The notes under the pieces were generated by a model. The model saw only the letters and a program-made list of their open reading frames with translations. It did no database searches and was not told the origin of the DNA. Below, piece by piece: positions 33,922 through 42,136 of a DNA stretch of 64,000 nucleotides. Numbering within the stretch: the stretch's first letter is position 1; each line of letters begins with the position of its first letter. Source of the stretch: Labrys okinawensis (GTDB taxonomy: Bacteria; Pseudomonadota; Alphaproteobacteria; Rhizobiales; Labraceae); contig NZ_PUEJ01000011.1 in NCBI RefSeq assembly GCF_002982075.1, positions 1-64,000 of the forward strand. Direction: 5' to 3'. The translations under genes and the position numbers were made by a program.

Positions 33922-34166
33922 CCGATCTCCCCCGCAAAGATCACCGCCTGCTGCGCTACTTTGCTGTAAGCGGTCCCAGAATTCAACTTGGGCGCAAGGC
34001 AGGGCGCGGTGGTACTTTGAGTGCAAATTGCCATGATGGTGTGCACGGTTCCTTGCGAAGGCTTCAACCCGTCGCGAGCTCGAAAATACCCCGGACAAGC
34101 ACCCAGGGGGACAATCCGGGCTCGAAGTCCATTTCGCAAGAGAATGGATCGCAGACCGCGCGACGT

Positions 34167-34928
34167 TCAACGCAAGTAATGGATATGTGGTCTTCGATGG
34201 TGGGGAGATGTCTCGACACGTGCCTCGACTGCAAAGACCTCTCGCATAAGCTCTTCCGTGATGACGGCTTCTGGAGGTCCAGAAGTTACGATCTTCCCCT
34301 TTTGCAAGACGATGAGCCGATCGCAGAACATGGCGGCATGATTGAGATCGTGCAAGGCGACCACACTGGTGATTGGCAGGCTGGCGACGAGCTTCAACAC
34401 ACCGATCTGGTGCTGAATATCGAGATGGTTGGTGGGCTCATCGAGAATGAGTTCCGTCGGAGCTTGCGCGAGGGCTCTGGCGATCTGCGTGCGCTGCTTC
34501 TCGCCGCCTGACAGGCTTTGCCACCGGTCGTTCCGCCGACCTTCCATGCCGGTGCGCTCAAGCGCTTCGTTCACAGTCCTGTCGTCGGCATGCGTCCAGC
34601 GTGATAGCCATGACCGATGCGGGAACCGCCCGAGCCTGACCACATCTACAACGCTGAGGTTGGCACCGGTCGTGGCATGCTGCTCGACGAAGGCGACCCG
34701 GCGCGCGACCGCCCGAGCGCCGAGCGTTTTCAATTCGTTTCCTTCTAGCAGGACACGGCCGGATTGCGGGCTTTTTAGCCCAGCCAGCAGTCGTAGAAGC
34801 GAGGTCTTGCCGGAGCCGTTGGGGCCGAGCAGCCCGAGCATTCGTCCAGGCTCGGCTTCAAAGGACACACCGTCGACGATCGTCTTGCTTCCAATCCGCC
34901 AGATCAAATTCTCTGCAGTGATGCTCAT
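34167..34928 (-). CDS. Iron-siderophore ABC transporter ATP-binding protein (FecE/FhuC-like)
   Basis: A 253-residue ATPase: Walker A LLGPNGSGKTSLLRLLAG (near residue 35), Q-loop FVEQHATTGANLSV, signature LSGGEKQRTQIARALA, Walker B LILDEPTNHLDIQHQ. These belong to the FecCD-partner ATPases for ferric siderophore, haem or cobalamin uptake. Its ATG overlaps the permease stop by four nt. The C-terminus has a histidine-rich tail (SPHHRRPHIHY). Confidence 0.91.
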   Translation of the reverse strand: MSITAENLIWRIGSKTIVDGVSFEAEPGRMLGLLGPNGSGKTSLLRLLAGLKSPQSGRVLLEGNELKTLGARAVARRVAFVEQHATTGANLSVVDVVRLGRFPHRSWLSRWTHADDRTVNEALERTGMEGRRNDRWQSLSGGEKQRTQIARALAQAPTELILDEPTNHLDIQHQIGVLKLVASLPITSVVALHDLNHAAMFCDRLIVLQKGKIVTSGPPEAVITEELMREVFAVEARVETSPHHRRPHIHYLR

Positions 34929-35965
34929 GTCGCACGCTGCAGCCGGTATAGAATAACTGAGAAGCAGGGCACGCCAACGAGCGCTGTCACAACGCCGATT
35001 GGCAGAACCTGTTGGGGGATCAAGGCGCGCGAAGCGACATCCGCCAATACCATGAAGATGGCGCCGATAAGTGCGCAGGCCGGCAATAGTCGGATGTGGA
35101 GCGGACCGATCAAGGATCGGGCCGCATGTGGCACGACCAGGCCCACGAAACCGATCGATCCGACCATGCTGACGATCGCAGCCGTCATTAAAGCAGTAAG
35201 GGCAAAGAGGACGATCCGGGCCCGGTCGACATTGACTCCGAGCGAGGCTGCAGTCTCGTCGCCGAAGGCGAAGGTATCGAGCGTCCTCGCATAGGAGAGG
35301 CAAGCCACGAACCCAAGGCTGACGACCCCGGAAACCAGCATGAATTCCGGCCAGCGCACACCCCCAAAGCTGCCGAGAAGCCAGAACATGACGTCGCGCG
35401 CCTGTTGGGCGTTTCCGGCGGTGGTTACGATATAAGAGGTCGCGGCATTAAAGAGCTGCGAGGCTGCCACGCCCGCCAGAATGGTGCGATCGGCACCGCC
35501 GCGCGTGCCGTTGGACAGGAGTGCCACGAAGCAGAAGGCGGCAAAGGCGCCGAGGAAGGCCCCGGCTGACAGAGACACGGCGCCGGCACCGATTCCCAAA
35601 ATAATGATGGCGACGGCCCCCGTCGACGCACCGGCGGAAATACCGAGCACATAAGGCTCCGCGAGCGGGTTGCGCAGCAAGGATTGCATGATGGCGCCGG
35701 ACAGGGCAAGACCCGCTCCGCAGAAGGCTGCCACCAGGGCGCGGCTCAAGCGGTAATCCCAGATCACCGTCTCGTAGACGCGGTCGATCTCTCCGACCGA
35801 CCAGCCGAGACGGTTAGCGACGGCCGCGAAGGTGATGTCGAGCGGAATTGGCAGGTCACCGATGCCGACGCTGAGACCGACAACCAAGCAGATCACCACC
35901 AGCGATCCCAGCAGCAGGCCGGGAAAGATCACCTTGCCTCGAACGGCGCCGTATTCCGTGTTCAC
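34925..35965 (-). CDS. Iron-siderophore ABC transporter permease (FecCD family)
   Basis: A 346-residue permease with the FecCD pattern: RLSRALVAAFCGAGLALSGA (start of the substrate gate), LLRNPLAEPYVLGISAGAS and the C-terminal FVGLVVPHAARSLIGP. About ten hydrophobic helices. I start it at the GTG at 35965, which overlaps the binding-protein stop (GTGA); a longer frame upstream is a shadow. It works as a homodimer with the ATPase at 34167. Confidence 0.92.
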   Translation of the reverse strand: MNTEYGAVRGKVIFPGLLLGSLVVICLVVGLSVGIGDLPIPLDITFAAVANRLGWSVGEIDRVYETVIWDYRLSRALVAAFCGAGLALSGAIMQSLLRNPLAEPYVLGISAGASTGAVAIIILGIGAGAVSLSAGAFLGAFAAFCFVALLSNGTRGGADRTILAGVAASQLFNAATSYIVTTAGNAQQARDVMFWLLGSFGGVRWPEFMLVSGVVSLGFVACLSYARTLDTFAFGDETAASLGVNVDRARIVLFALTALMTAAIVSMVGSIGFVGLVVPHAARSLIGPLHIRLLPACALIGAIFMVLADVASRALIPQQVLPIGVVTALVGVPCFSVILYRLQRAT

Positions 35966-37011
35966 TTCAGCAGGCCGAGTGTTTTCAATTGCTGGGCCAC
36001 CTGCTCGGCGCCGTAAATCGTACGGACGGTCGGATTCATCGCTTGACCGTCCATCACCACGATGGCCTTGTTCTTGACGGCTGGAAGCTGGCTCACCGCC
36101 GTATCGGTGGTGAGGAAGCGCATCTTGGCTTCCGGCTTGTCGAGCTCCCAGCGGTTCCGATCGAGGCTGGCTATGACGATGACATCCGGCTTGGCAGCAA
36201 TGATGCCTTCCCAGCCCAGCGTCGGCCATTCGGCGTCGGCCTCAATGGCGTTGCGTCCGCCAAGAACGTTGGCAATGAAGCCCGAGGCGCCGTTCTTGCC
36301 GCCGAGATAGGCATCGGCGGTAGGAGAGGGGCTGGAGAACCAGAAGAGGTAGGCGAGTTCCTTATCACTTGGCCTGATGCTGGCGCGCAAAGCCTTCTCA
36401 CGCGCTTTGAAGTCGGCGATCAGGCCCTGCCCGCGATCGGAGACGTCAAAGATCTGTGAAAGCTCATCGATCTCTCGATAGAGCGCCTCCATGCTCCAGA
36501 GCTCGGCCCGCCTGCCATAGGCGTCCTTGCTGCCTGTGGTTTCGAGGCAGGTGCCGGGCGAGAGATAGCTCGGAACACCGACGCGCTCGAAATCCTCCCG
36601 TTTTGCAACCTTGCAGTTGGGCCCGAGCAGGGTCGGGAGCGCGGCAGCGACGAAGTCCGGTCTTTCAGCGAGGATTGTCTCGAATGTCGGAAACTCGACG
36701 GTTAGAAGCTTCACCTTCGCATTGGCTTCGGCAAGCTGCGGCATGACCTTGCTGGGCCAGAAGGCGGTGCCCGCCATCCTGTCCTGAAGCCCAAGCAGCA
36801 ACAGAATCTCCGCGCTGTTCTGGCCGAGCCCAATGGCACGCTCCGGAGCCTTCGGAAAAGTGACTTTCACGCCGCAGTTGTCGAGTGTCAGGGGGTAACG
36901 GGTGGGAGCCGCGGCAAGCGGGCTCACAAGACTTCCGGCGATGCAAAAGCCGAGTGCAATCAGAAGTGATTTGAGGCTGCCCACAAAACTATTCCCAAGG
37001 AACACCGTCAT
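35962..37011 (-). CDS. Iron-siderophore ABC transporter substrate-binding protein (TroA/FecB-like)
   Basis: A 349-residue class III periplasmic binding protein with an N-terminal signal (SLLIALGFCIAGSLVSPLAA). The body contains ERAIGLGQNSAEILLLLGL and the long backbone-helix type linker, and KPDVIVIASLDRNRWELDKPE in the C-lobe. It has three cysteines. Related proteins bind ferric siderophores. There is no TonB-dependent receptor or siderophore gene in the window, so the cell may use a receptor encoded elsewhere. Confidence 0.87.
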   Translation of the reverse strand: MTVFLGNSFVGSLKSLLIALGFCIAGSLVSPLAAAPTRYPLTLDNCGVKVTFPKAPERAIGLGQNSAEILLLLGLQDRMAGTAFWPSKVMPQLAEANAKVKLLTVEFPTFETILAERPDFVAAALPTLLGPNCKVAKREDFERVGVPSYLSPGTCLETTGSKDAYGRRAELWSMEALYREIDELSQIFDVSDRGQGLIADFKAREKALRASIRPSDKELAYLFWFSSPSPTADAYLGGKNGASGFIANVLGGRNAIEADAEWPTLGWEGIIAAKPDVIVIASLDRNRWELDKPEAKMRFLTTDTAVSQLPAVKNKAIVVMDGQAMNPTVRTIYGAEQVAQQLKTLGLLK

Positions 37012-37061
37012 CGGGCGGGGTCTTAGCGGGCTGGCATAGAAAAAGCTAGTTAGCGTTACAA

Positions 37062-37094
37062 AATTATAGGTATTCTAAATTATAGAGATTCTAA
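37062..37094. promoter_or_regulatory. Tandem AT-rich repeats upstream of the iron ABC operon
   Basis: AATTATAG, two variable bases, ATTCTAA occurs twice, at 37062-37078 and 37078-37094, a 16-bp period. Read on the coding strand the units begin TTAGAAT, which resembles half of the iron-control element used by Irr in alphaproteobacteria, and contain TATAAT. The site is 51 bp before the start codon of the binding-protein gene, the expected place for an iron-responsive operator. Confidence 0.45.
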
Positions 37095-37551
37095 TAACGC
37101 TCATGAGATTTTAGGCCTGCTGTTGCCATAATCAGTGTTTGAGGCGGGATACATGAAAGAGGCGGCAAATGTATCAAACTGTTCGAGGGGCAGCTGCCGT
37201 CCGCTCGACCATTGCATTCGGCGGAATTCGGTATGACAACGCCACGAGTCGTCCCGTCTCCTTGATTTGCTTTTATCCTCAGCGGAAGAATGAGAAACGC
37301 TTAGGTGATCGGGGAAGAAGCTGTCTTTTCTTTTGTCGCCGCTTTCCCCCCAAGCTCTTACGTCGCAAGAACTTGTCGACGCTCTCGCGCCCCATCGAGC
37401 CCGGCGCCTGAGCACCAGCGAAATCATGCGAAAGGCATCTGTTTCACCGGTCAGTTGAAGCAAATGGCTCTGGCACCCGTTTGTGCAGCCTCGATAGGGA
37501 ACACTGTTCTTCAGGTTACCGTGGAGCGTGTGGCAGCAATCCATTATCGGA
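37095..37551. other. Spacer without recognisable gene
   Basis: Both strands were read. Open frames here (up to 147 codons on the minus strand) are arginine/serine-rich or low-complexity and show no family motif. The segment separates two minus-strand operons, so it should hold a terminator for the hydrolase gene's upstream neighbour or a promoter, but I see no clear hairpin. Confidence 0.5.
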
Positions 37552-38379
37552 TCAGCGCCGCCGGGTCTCGATCAAGCTGCGCAGGCGTTCGTACGCTGCG
37601 CTGCCTGCTGTGCCGAGATCGCTGACGCTGCTCATGTGATTGCGCTTCGGCAACTGGCATCTCGATACGGACAGCCCTTGATGTCTCAACTCCATGGCGA
37701 AATTGTCAGCCTGCCCATGGAAAGGTGGTGTCTCCTCCTCTCCCACCAAGATATCGACGCAAGTATCCGGGTCGTGGCGATGTCCGAGTGGCGAGAACTC
37801 CGCAACTTCGGTGTCGGTAAGTCCGATCTCGGCCTGCAGGAACGAGGACTGCAGGGGTTTCAGATCGTAGATACCGCCAAGAAGCAAGGCAGCGGAAATC
37901 TCGGACGATACCTGAGCCTGGTTGAACAGGAACGTAGATAGATGAGCTCCGGCCGAATGGCCACTGACGGTCAGTTGCGACGGATCTCCGCCGCAGCCTG
38001 CAATGTTCTCGATCACCCAGCGCTTTGCCCGACCTATCTGATCGACGATGACCGCCATTCCGACAGCCGGCATGAGAGCATAATCGACGATGACGGCGAT
38101 GGCACCGGCCTTCGTGACGGTATCGGCGACATAGGAATAGTCTCGCTTCGAGAACATCCGCCAATAGCCGCCGTGGACGAACATATGCACTGGCAATCCA
38201 TGCCGGCGACCGGGTGGAAAGAAAAGGTCGATTGTCTCATTCGGCCCATGCCCATAGGCGATATCGGGCAACAGTGGAATTGCGGCCCGTGTCGCTTCGC
38301 TGCGACTGACCATATCGGAGACGATGTCGTCGAAATCGGCTACGTGGTCGCGAATGCGGAAGGGATCGCCCGCCTTCAT
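37552..38379 (-). CDS. Alpha/beta-hydrolase, arylformamidase/esterase-like
   Basis: A 275-residue alpha/beta hydrolase with the oxyanion motif HMFVHGGYWRMF, the nucleophile elbow TVSGHSAGAHLSTF (Ser near residue 142), an acid candidate in CVDILVGEEETPP and a His in LPKRNHMSSV. The HGGYW and GHSAGAH pattern is that of kynurenine formamidase/BD-FAE-like esterases. Its start overlaps the aldehyde dehydrogenase stop (ATGA), so it is the last gene of a minus-strand operon with FeADH and ALDH. It could hydrolyse an ester or amide that releases the alcohol used by the other enzymes. Confidence 0.87.
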   Translation of the reverse strand: MKAGDPFRIRDHVADFDDIVSDMVSRSEATRAAIPLLPDIAYGHGPNETIDLFFPPGRRHGLPVHMFVHGGYWRMFSKRDYSYVADTVTKAGAIAVIVDYALMPAVGMAVIVDQIGRAKRWVIENIAGCGGDPSQLTVSGHSAGAHLSTFLFNQAQVSSEISAALLLGGIYDLKPLQSSFLQAEIGLTDTEVAEFSPLGHRHDPDTCVDILVGEEETPPFHGQADNFAMELRHQGLSVSRCQLPKRNHMSSVSDLGTAGSAAYERLRSLIETRRR

Positions 38380-39863
38380 AGGGCAACGGCGATATATTTC
38401 GCCTCCATGAACTCCGCTATTCCGTGGTGCTGGCCGCCTTCACGGCCGAGGCCGCTTTGCTTGACGCCACCGAAGGGAGCGGCGGGATCCGAGACCAGCC
38501 CACGGTTGAGGCCGATCATGCCTGCCTCGATCTTCGAGGCGACCCGCATGCCGCGCGCGAGGTCCCTGGTAAAGATGTAGGCAGCCAGCCCATATTCTGT
38601 TTCATTGGCCCGGGCGATTACCTCGTTTTCATCCTCGAAGCACATGATCGGTGCCACCGGGCCAAAGATTTCCTCTTGAAGCATGGCGGCGCCCGTGGGG
38701 ACATCGCAGAGGACGGTCGGCGGATAAAAGAAGCCCTTCCCGAGCGGGAGCGAGCCGCCGCATAGCAGCTTCGCACCGCCTTTGACAGCGTCGTCGACCA
38801 AGCGTGCGATGTTCCTGACGGCCTTGCTGGTGATCATCGGCCCGCATTCGGTCGAAGCATCGGCACCGGCACCTGTCTTGAGGGCCTCCATCCGCTTGCA
38901 AAGGCCCTCGGCAAACGCGTGATATAGGCCCGATTGTACATAAATCCGGTTCGCCGCGGTGCAGGCTTCTCCGGCGTTGCGCATCTTGGCGATCATGGCA
39001 CCATCGAGCGCCGCTTCGAGATCGGCGTCATCGAAGACGATGAAGGGAGCATTGCCTCCGAGTTCCATCGAACTCGAGATCACATGCTTGGCTGCTTCCG
39101 CGAGCAATGAGCGCCCTACATTCGTCGAACCGGTGAAGGACAGCTTCCTCACCCGCGCATCAGCCAGCATCGCCGAGGTGATTTCACCAGGCCTGGCGGT
39201 CGTCAGCACGTTCACGACACCAGGGGGAACCCCGGCCTCTTCATAGATCGCCGCAAGCGCATAGGCCGTCAGCGGCGTCTCGCTTGCAGGCTTGAGGATC
39301 ACAGTGCAGCCGGCGGCAAGGGCAGGGGCGATCTTTCGGGTCGCCATGGCAGCCGGAAAGTTCCAGGGCGTGATGAGGACGCAGATGCCGATTGGCTGAT
39401 AATCCACCACGATGCGATTGGCGCCGGCTGGCGCCGTGCCGAATTCGCCAGTGATACGGACGGCTTCTTCGGCGTTCCAGCGGAAGAATTCGGCGGCGTA
39501 GGCGACCTCGCCCCGTGCATCGCGCAAAGCCTTGCCGTTCTCCGCCGAAATCAGTGTTGCAAGCATTTCGGAGCGCTCGATCATCAGTTCGAAGCAACGG
39601 CGCAGAATCTCCGAGCGCTGGCGCGGTTGGGTTTCCCGCCAGTCCCGGGCCGCGGCAGCGGCGGCTTGGACGGCCAAGGCTGCATCCTCCAAACCTGCAT
39701 CGGGCACGGCCGCCAATACGTCCTCCGTCGAAGGGTCGACGACATCGATCAGCTTGCTGCTCGAGGCTTGTCGCCAGGTGCCATTGATATAGAGGCCTTG
39801 TGAGAAGGCTCGAAAATCAAGTGTGCGATAATCGGGCCGAGTGGCCTGGTCGACGGCATTCAT
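38376..39863 (-). CDS. NAD(P)-dependent aldehyde dehydrogenase (succinate-semialdehyde dehydrogenase-like)
   Basis: A 495-residue ALDH with the expected motifs: TPWNFPAAMATRKIAPALAA (near 160), FTGSTNVGR (near 240), the general-base Glu in MELGGNAPFIVF and the catalytic Cys in NAGEACTAANR. The order and the C-terminal GREGGQHHGIAEFMEAKYI fit the GabD/succinate-semialdehyde dehydrogenase group. I use the ATG at 39863. Together with the iron-dependent alcohol dehydrogenase 19 bp upstream in the operon it forms an alcohol to aldehyde to acid pair. Confidence 0.91.
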   Translation of the reverse strand: MNAVDQATRPDYRTLDFRAFSQGLYINGTWRQASSSKLIDVVDPSTEDVLAAVPDAGLEDAALAVQAAAAAARDWRETQPRQRSEILRRCFELMIERSEMLATLISAENGKALRDARGEVAYAAEFFRWNAEEAVRITGEFGTAPAGANRIVVDYQPIGICVLITPWNFPAAMATRKIAPALAAGCTVILKPASETPLTAYALAAIYEEAGVPPGVVNVLTTARPGEITSAMLADARVRKLSFTGSTNVGRSLLAEAAKHVISSSMELGGNAPFIVFDDADLEAALDGAMIAKMRNAGEACTAANRIYVQSGLYHAFAEGLCKRMEALKTGAGADASTECGPMITSKAVRNIARLVDDAVKGGAKLLCGGSLPLGKGFFYPPTVLCDVPTGAAMLQEEIFGPVAPIMCFEDENEVIARANETEYGLAAYIFTRDLARGMRVASKIEAGMIGLNRGLVSDPAAPFGGVKQSGLGREGGQHHGIAEFMEAKYIAVAL

Positions 39864-39882
39864 GGTGCTACTTCCTGAATCT

Positions 39883-41109
39883 TCAAAGGGCGGAGGCCGC
39901 GAGATCGCCGTCATAGGCTGCCTGGAGAAGGCGGCGCATGGCGGCAAGGTCGAGGGGTCTGGGATTGTTCTTGATCAGCCGTTCTATGCTCACCGCCTGC
40001 TCGGCGGTCCAGTCGAGCTTGTCGGCAGCAAGGCCGAGCGCAGCCAGCGTCGGCGTGATGCCGATGGCCGCAAACAATCGCCTGATTTCCAGAATGGCGG
40101 CATCGGCTCTCTGCTCGATGCTCAGGCCGGCACTCGGCAGGCCGAGCGCAAGGCCGATCTCGGCCATCTCGCACCCGGCAGCCGAGCGATTATAGCTCAT
40201 GACATATGGCAGCATCGTCGCCACCCCAAGGCCATGGGCGGTGTGTGTCAAGGCGCCGGCTGGATATTGGATTGCATGGGCAGCAGCCGTTCCGGCGGTG
40301 CCGAAGGCACAACCGGCGGCGAGCGCGCCCATCATCACGTCGGCGCGTGCGTCCTCGTTGAAGCCGTCGAAGCAGGCCTTCTCCAAGCTGCGGCCCAGCA
40401 ACCCGATAGCCAGCAGGGCGAAATGATCGGTCAGGGCACTCTTGCCGATGAAGACGTGCTGTTGAGGAAGATCTGGATTTCCGCCGCGTTTGACTGCCGT
40501 GAAGGCCTCGATGGCGTGGGTCAATGCATCGGCGCCTGCGATGGCGGTCAGCCCTGGCGGACAGGTCATCGTCAGCTCAGGATCGCAGATCGCGGCCGTG
40601 GCGATGAGGTAGGGACTGGAGATGCCGACCTTCAAAGTTCGGTCCGGATCGGAGATGACGGCGACCGGGGTCACTTCGGAGCCGGTGCCGGCAGTGGTCG
40701 GCACTGCGATCAGCGGCAGCATGGGGCCGGGTACTTTGAACTCCCCGTAATAGTCCTGGAGCCTGCCGCCGTGGCTGAGCAGCAGCGCCGCGCATTTTGC
40801 CATGTCCAGGCAACTGCCGCCGCCGATGCCGATGACGAAGTCGGGCCCGAACGTCCCGGCTTGCGCGACACAAGCCGCTACGCTTTCCCGCGGTACGTCG
40901 GGCAATACACGATCATGGATGACCATATCGATCGAGGCAGTCCTGAGCGCCGCTACGATTTCGGCGAAAAGGCTCGTCGCGGCGAAACGCTCATCCGTGC
41001 AGATCAGCGCCCTCCGGCCAAGTCTCGCCGCAACGACGGGCAAAGCATGGCGCTGCCCTCTACCGAACAGGATTTCTCGCGGCAGCCTGATGGCGGCGAA
41101 CTGCATCAT
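39883..41109 (-). CDS. Iron-containing alcohol dehydrogenase
   Basis: A 408-residue type III alcohol dehydrogenase: NAD site GGGSCLDMAKC near residue 97, VPTTAGTGSEVTPVAVI, and metal ligands in GADALTHAIEAFTA and HAIQYPAGALTHTAHGLGVA. Some members reduce lactaldehyde, succinate semialdehyde or maleylacetate; the last is less likely because the metal histidines are complete. It starts with ATG at 41109, overlapping the stop of the 65-residue ORF upstream. A dedicated pair with the ALDH gene is likely. Confidence 0.91.
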   Translation of the reverse strand: MMQFAAIRLPREILFGRGQRHALPVVAARLGRRALICTDERFAATSLFAEIVAALRTASIDMVIHDRVLPDVPRESVAACVAQAGTFGPDFVIGIGGGSCLDMAKCAALLLSHGGRLQDYYGEFKVPGPMLPLIAVPTTAGTGSEVTPVAVISDPDRTLKVGISSPYLIATAAICDPELTMTCPPGLTAIAGADALTHAIEAFTAVKRGGNPDLPQQHVFIGKSALTDHFALLAIGLLGRSLEKACFDGFNEDARADVMMGALAAGCAFGTAGTAAAHAIQYPAGALTHTAHGLGVATMLPYVMSYNRSAAGCEMAEIGLALGLPSAGLSIEQRADAAILEIRRLFAAIGITPTLAALGLAADKLDWTAEQAVSIERLIKNNPRPLDLAAMRRLLQAAYDGDLAASAL

Positions 41110-41303
41110 GCATTCTGTCCCCTGATGACGGATGGGTCCGGTTCGCCGGCAGTAGAGAGGAGGGCGTGCCGGAGACCGAGCAAAAGGCGTCGAGCCGCTG
41201 GCGGAGCCTCGGCTTCTTCAAAGTCGCTACCGGTATCGTCAGGCGCCACTTCGATGTGAGGCGAAGCAAAATCCTGCAATATCAATGGTTTAGATTTTGC
41301 CAT
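41106..41303 (-). CDS. Small hypothetical protein (65 aa) coupled to the iron alcohol dehydrogenase
   Basis: A 65-codon frame starts with ATG at 41303 after a purine-rich AAGAAGAAGA and ends with a TGA that overlaps the alcohol-dehydrogenase ATG (ATGA). The product begins MAKSKPLILQDFASPHIEV, is acidic in the middle (DDTGSDFEEAEAPP) and has no membrane segment. I do not recognise it. The exact coupling, its place as first gene after the divergent promoter and its normal codon use make it a believable small protein or leader rather than a chance ORF. It may regulate or assist the dehydrogenase. Confidence 0.6.
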   Translation of the reverse strand: MAKSKPLILQDFASPHIEVAPDDTGSDFEEAEAPPAARRLLLGLRHALLSTAGEPDPSVIRGQNA

Positions 41304-41363
41304 GCGTCTTCTTCTTGCTTTTCAAGGCTGCCTCCATAAATGCTCAAGCTGCTTTCTATATAA

Positions 41364-41384
41364 AATCCTATAGGATATAGGATT
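41364..41384. promoter_or_regulatory. Perfect 21-bp palindromic operator, probably for the GntR regulator
   Basis: The arms AATCCTATA (41364-41372) and TATAGGATT (41376-41384) are perfect inverted copies around the central GGA. A shorter palindrome, ATCCTATAGGAT, lies inside (41365-41376). The site is in the 98-bp spacer between the divergent small ORF/alcohol dehydrogenase operon and the gntR-led transporter operon, 18 bp before the gntR ATG. It is the natural binding site for the FCD-type regulator encoded at 41402. Confidence 0.6.
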
Positions 41385-41401
41385 GAATTGCAGGGAGCAT
41401 C

Positions 41402-42136
41402 ATGGTAGCGATGGGGCGTGTCAAGAGGCAAAGCATGCAGAATACGAGTTTGACCAAACCGGGCGAAACGGGCACCGCGGGCAACCAGATTCAGCGCGCC
41501 AACAGTCTGGTGGAGGATGTCTACGAGGCGATCTATGCGCAGTTGATGGCGCTGAAGATTGCTCCCGGATCCCGGATAACCGTGGATAGCCTGGTCAAGG
41601 AATTCAACGTCTCGCAGACCCCCATTCGCGAAGCGCTCGGCCGGCTCGAGGGCGAAGGACTGGTGGTGAAGACCCATCTCATCGGCTATCGCGCCGCGCC
41701 TCAGATCACGCGTCGCCGCTTCGACGAACTCTACGAACTCCGTCTGCTACTCGAACCGCCCGGGGCGGCCAGGGCCGCCGCCTCGATGGACGCCGGCAGG
41801 TTGAAGATTCTGCAAGAGGCCGCTGGCGTCATGGCACGCCGCGAGGGCAAGGATGAGCGCCTGCGCTATTCCAATTTCGCGCGGCAAGACGCTGTCTTTC
41901 ACGACAAGATCCTGGAATTCGCCGGCAATGAGCTGATCCGCCAGACTCTCGGTTTCCAGCACACCCATTTCCACATCTTCCGCCTGATGTTCCACTCGCG
42001 CGTCACCGAGGAGGCACTCGACGAGCACGAGGCGATCCTTGCGGCCTTCGCGGATCAGGATCCGGTGGCTGCCGAAGAGGCGATGCGCATGCACATCGAA
42101 CATTCGCGCGATCGCCTGTTGCCTGCATTCGAATGA
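41402..42136 (+). CDS. GntR-family regulator with FCD domain
   Basis: A 244-residue GntR protein. Winged helix-turn-helix at about residues 38-100 (IYAQLMALKIAPGSRITVDS, VSQTPIREALGRLEGEGLV) and a C-terminal FCD domain with metal-type ligands (RQDAVFHDKIL, the HTHFHIF segment and DEHEAILAAF). GGGAGC lies just before the ATG at 41402. Its stop overlaps the ATPase start by four nt, so it is co-transcribed with the transporter and likely represses both divergent operons via the palindrome at 41364. Confidence 0.92.
   Translation: MVAMGRVKRQSMQNTSLTKPGETGTAGNQIQRANSLVEDVYEAIYAQLMALKIAPGSRITVDSLVKEFNVSQTPIREALGRLEGEGLVVKTHLIGYRAAPQITRRRFDELYELRLLLEPPGAARAAASMDAGRLKILQEAAGVMARREGKDERLRYSNFARQDAVFHDKILEFAGNELIRQTLGFQHTHFHIFRLMFHSRVTEEALDEHEAILAAFADQDPVAAEEAMRMHIEHSRDRLLPAFE

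Noticed and set aside
37101..37544. Minus-strand 147-codon ORF upstream of the siderophore operon
   Set aside because: Low-complexity serine/arginine-rich translation without motif, signal or ribosome binding site.
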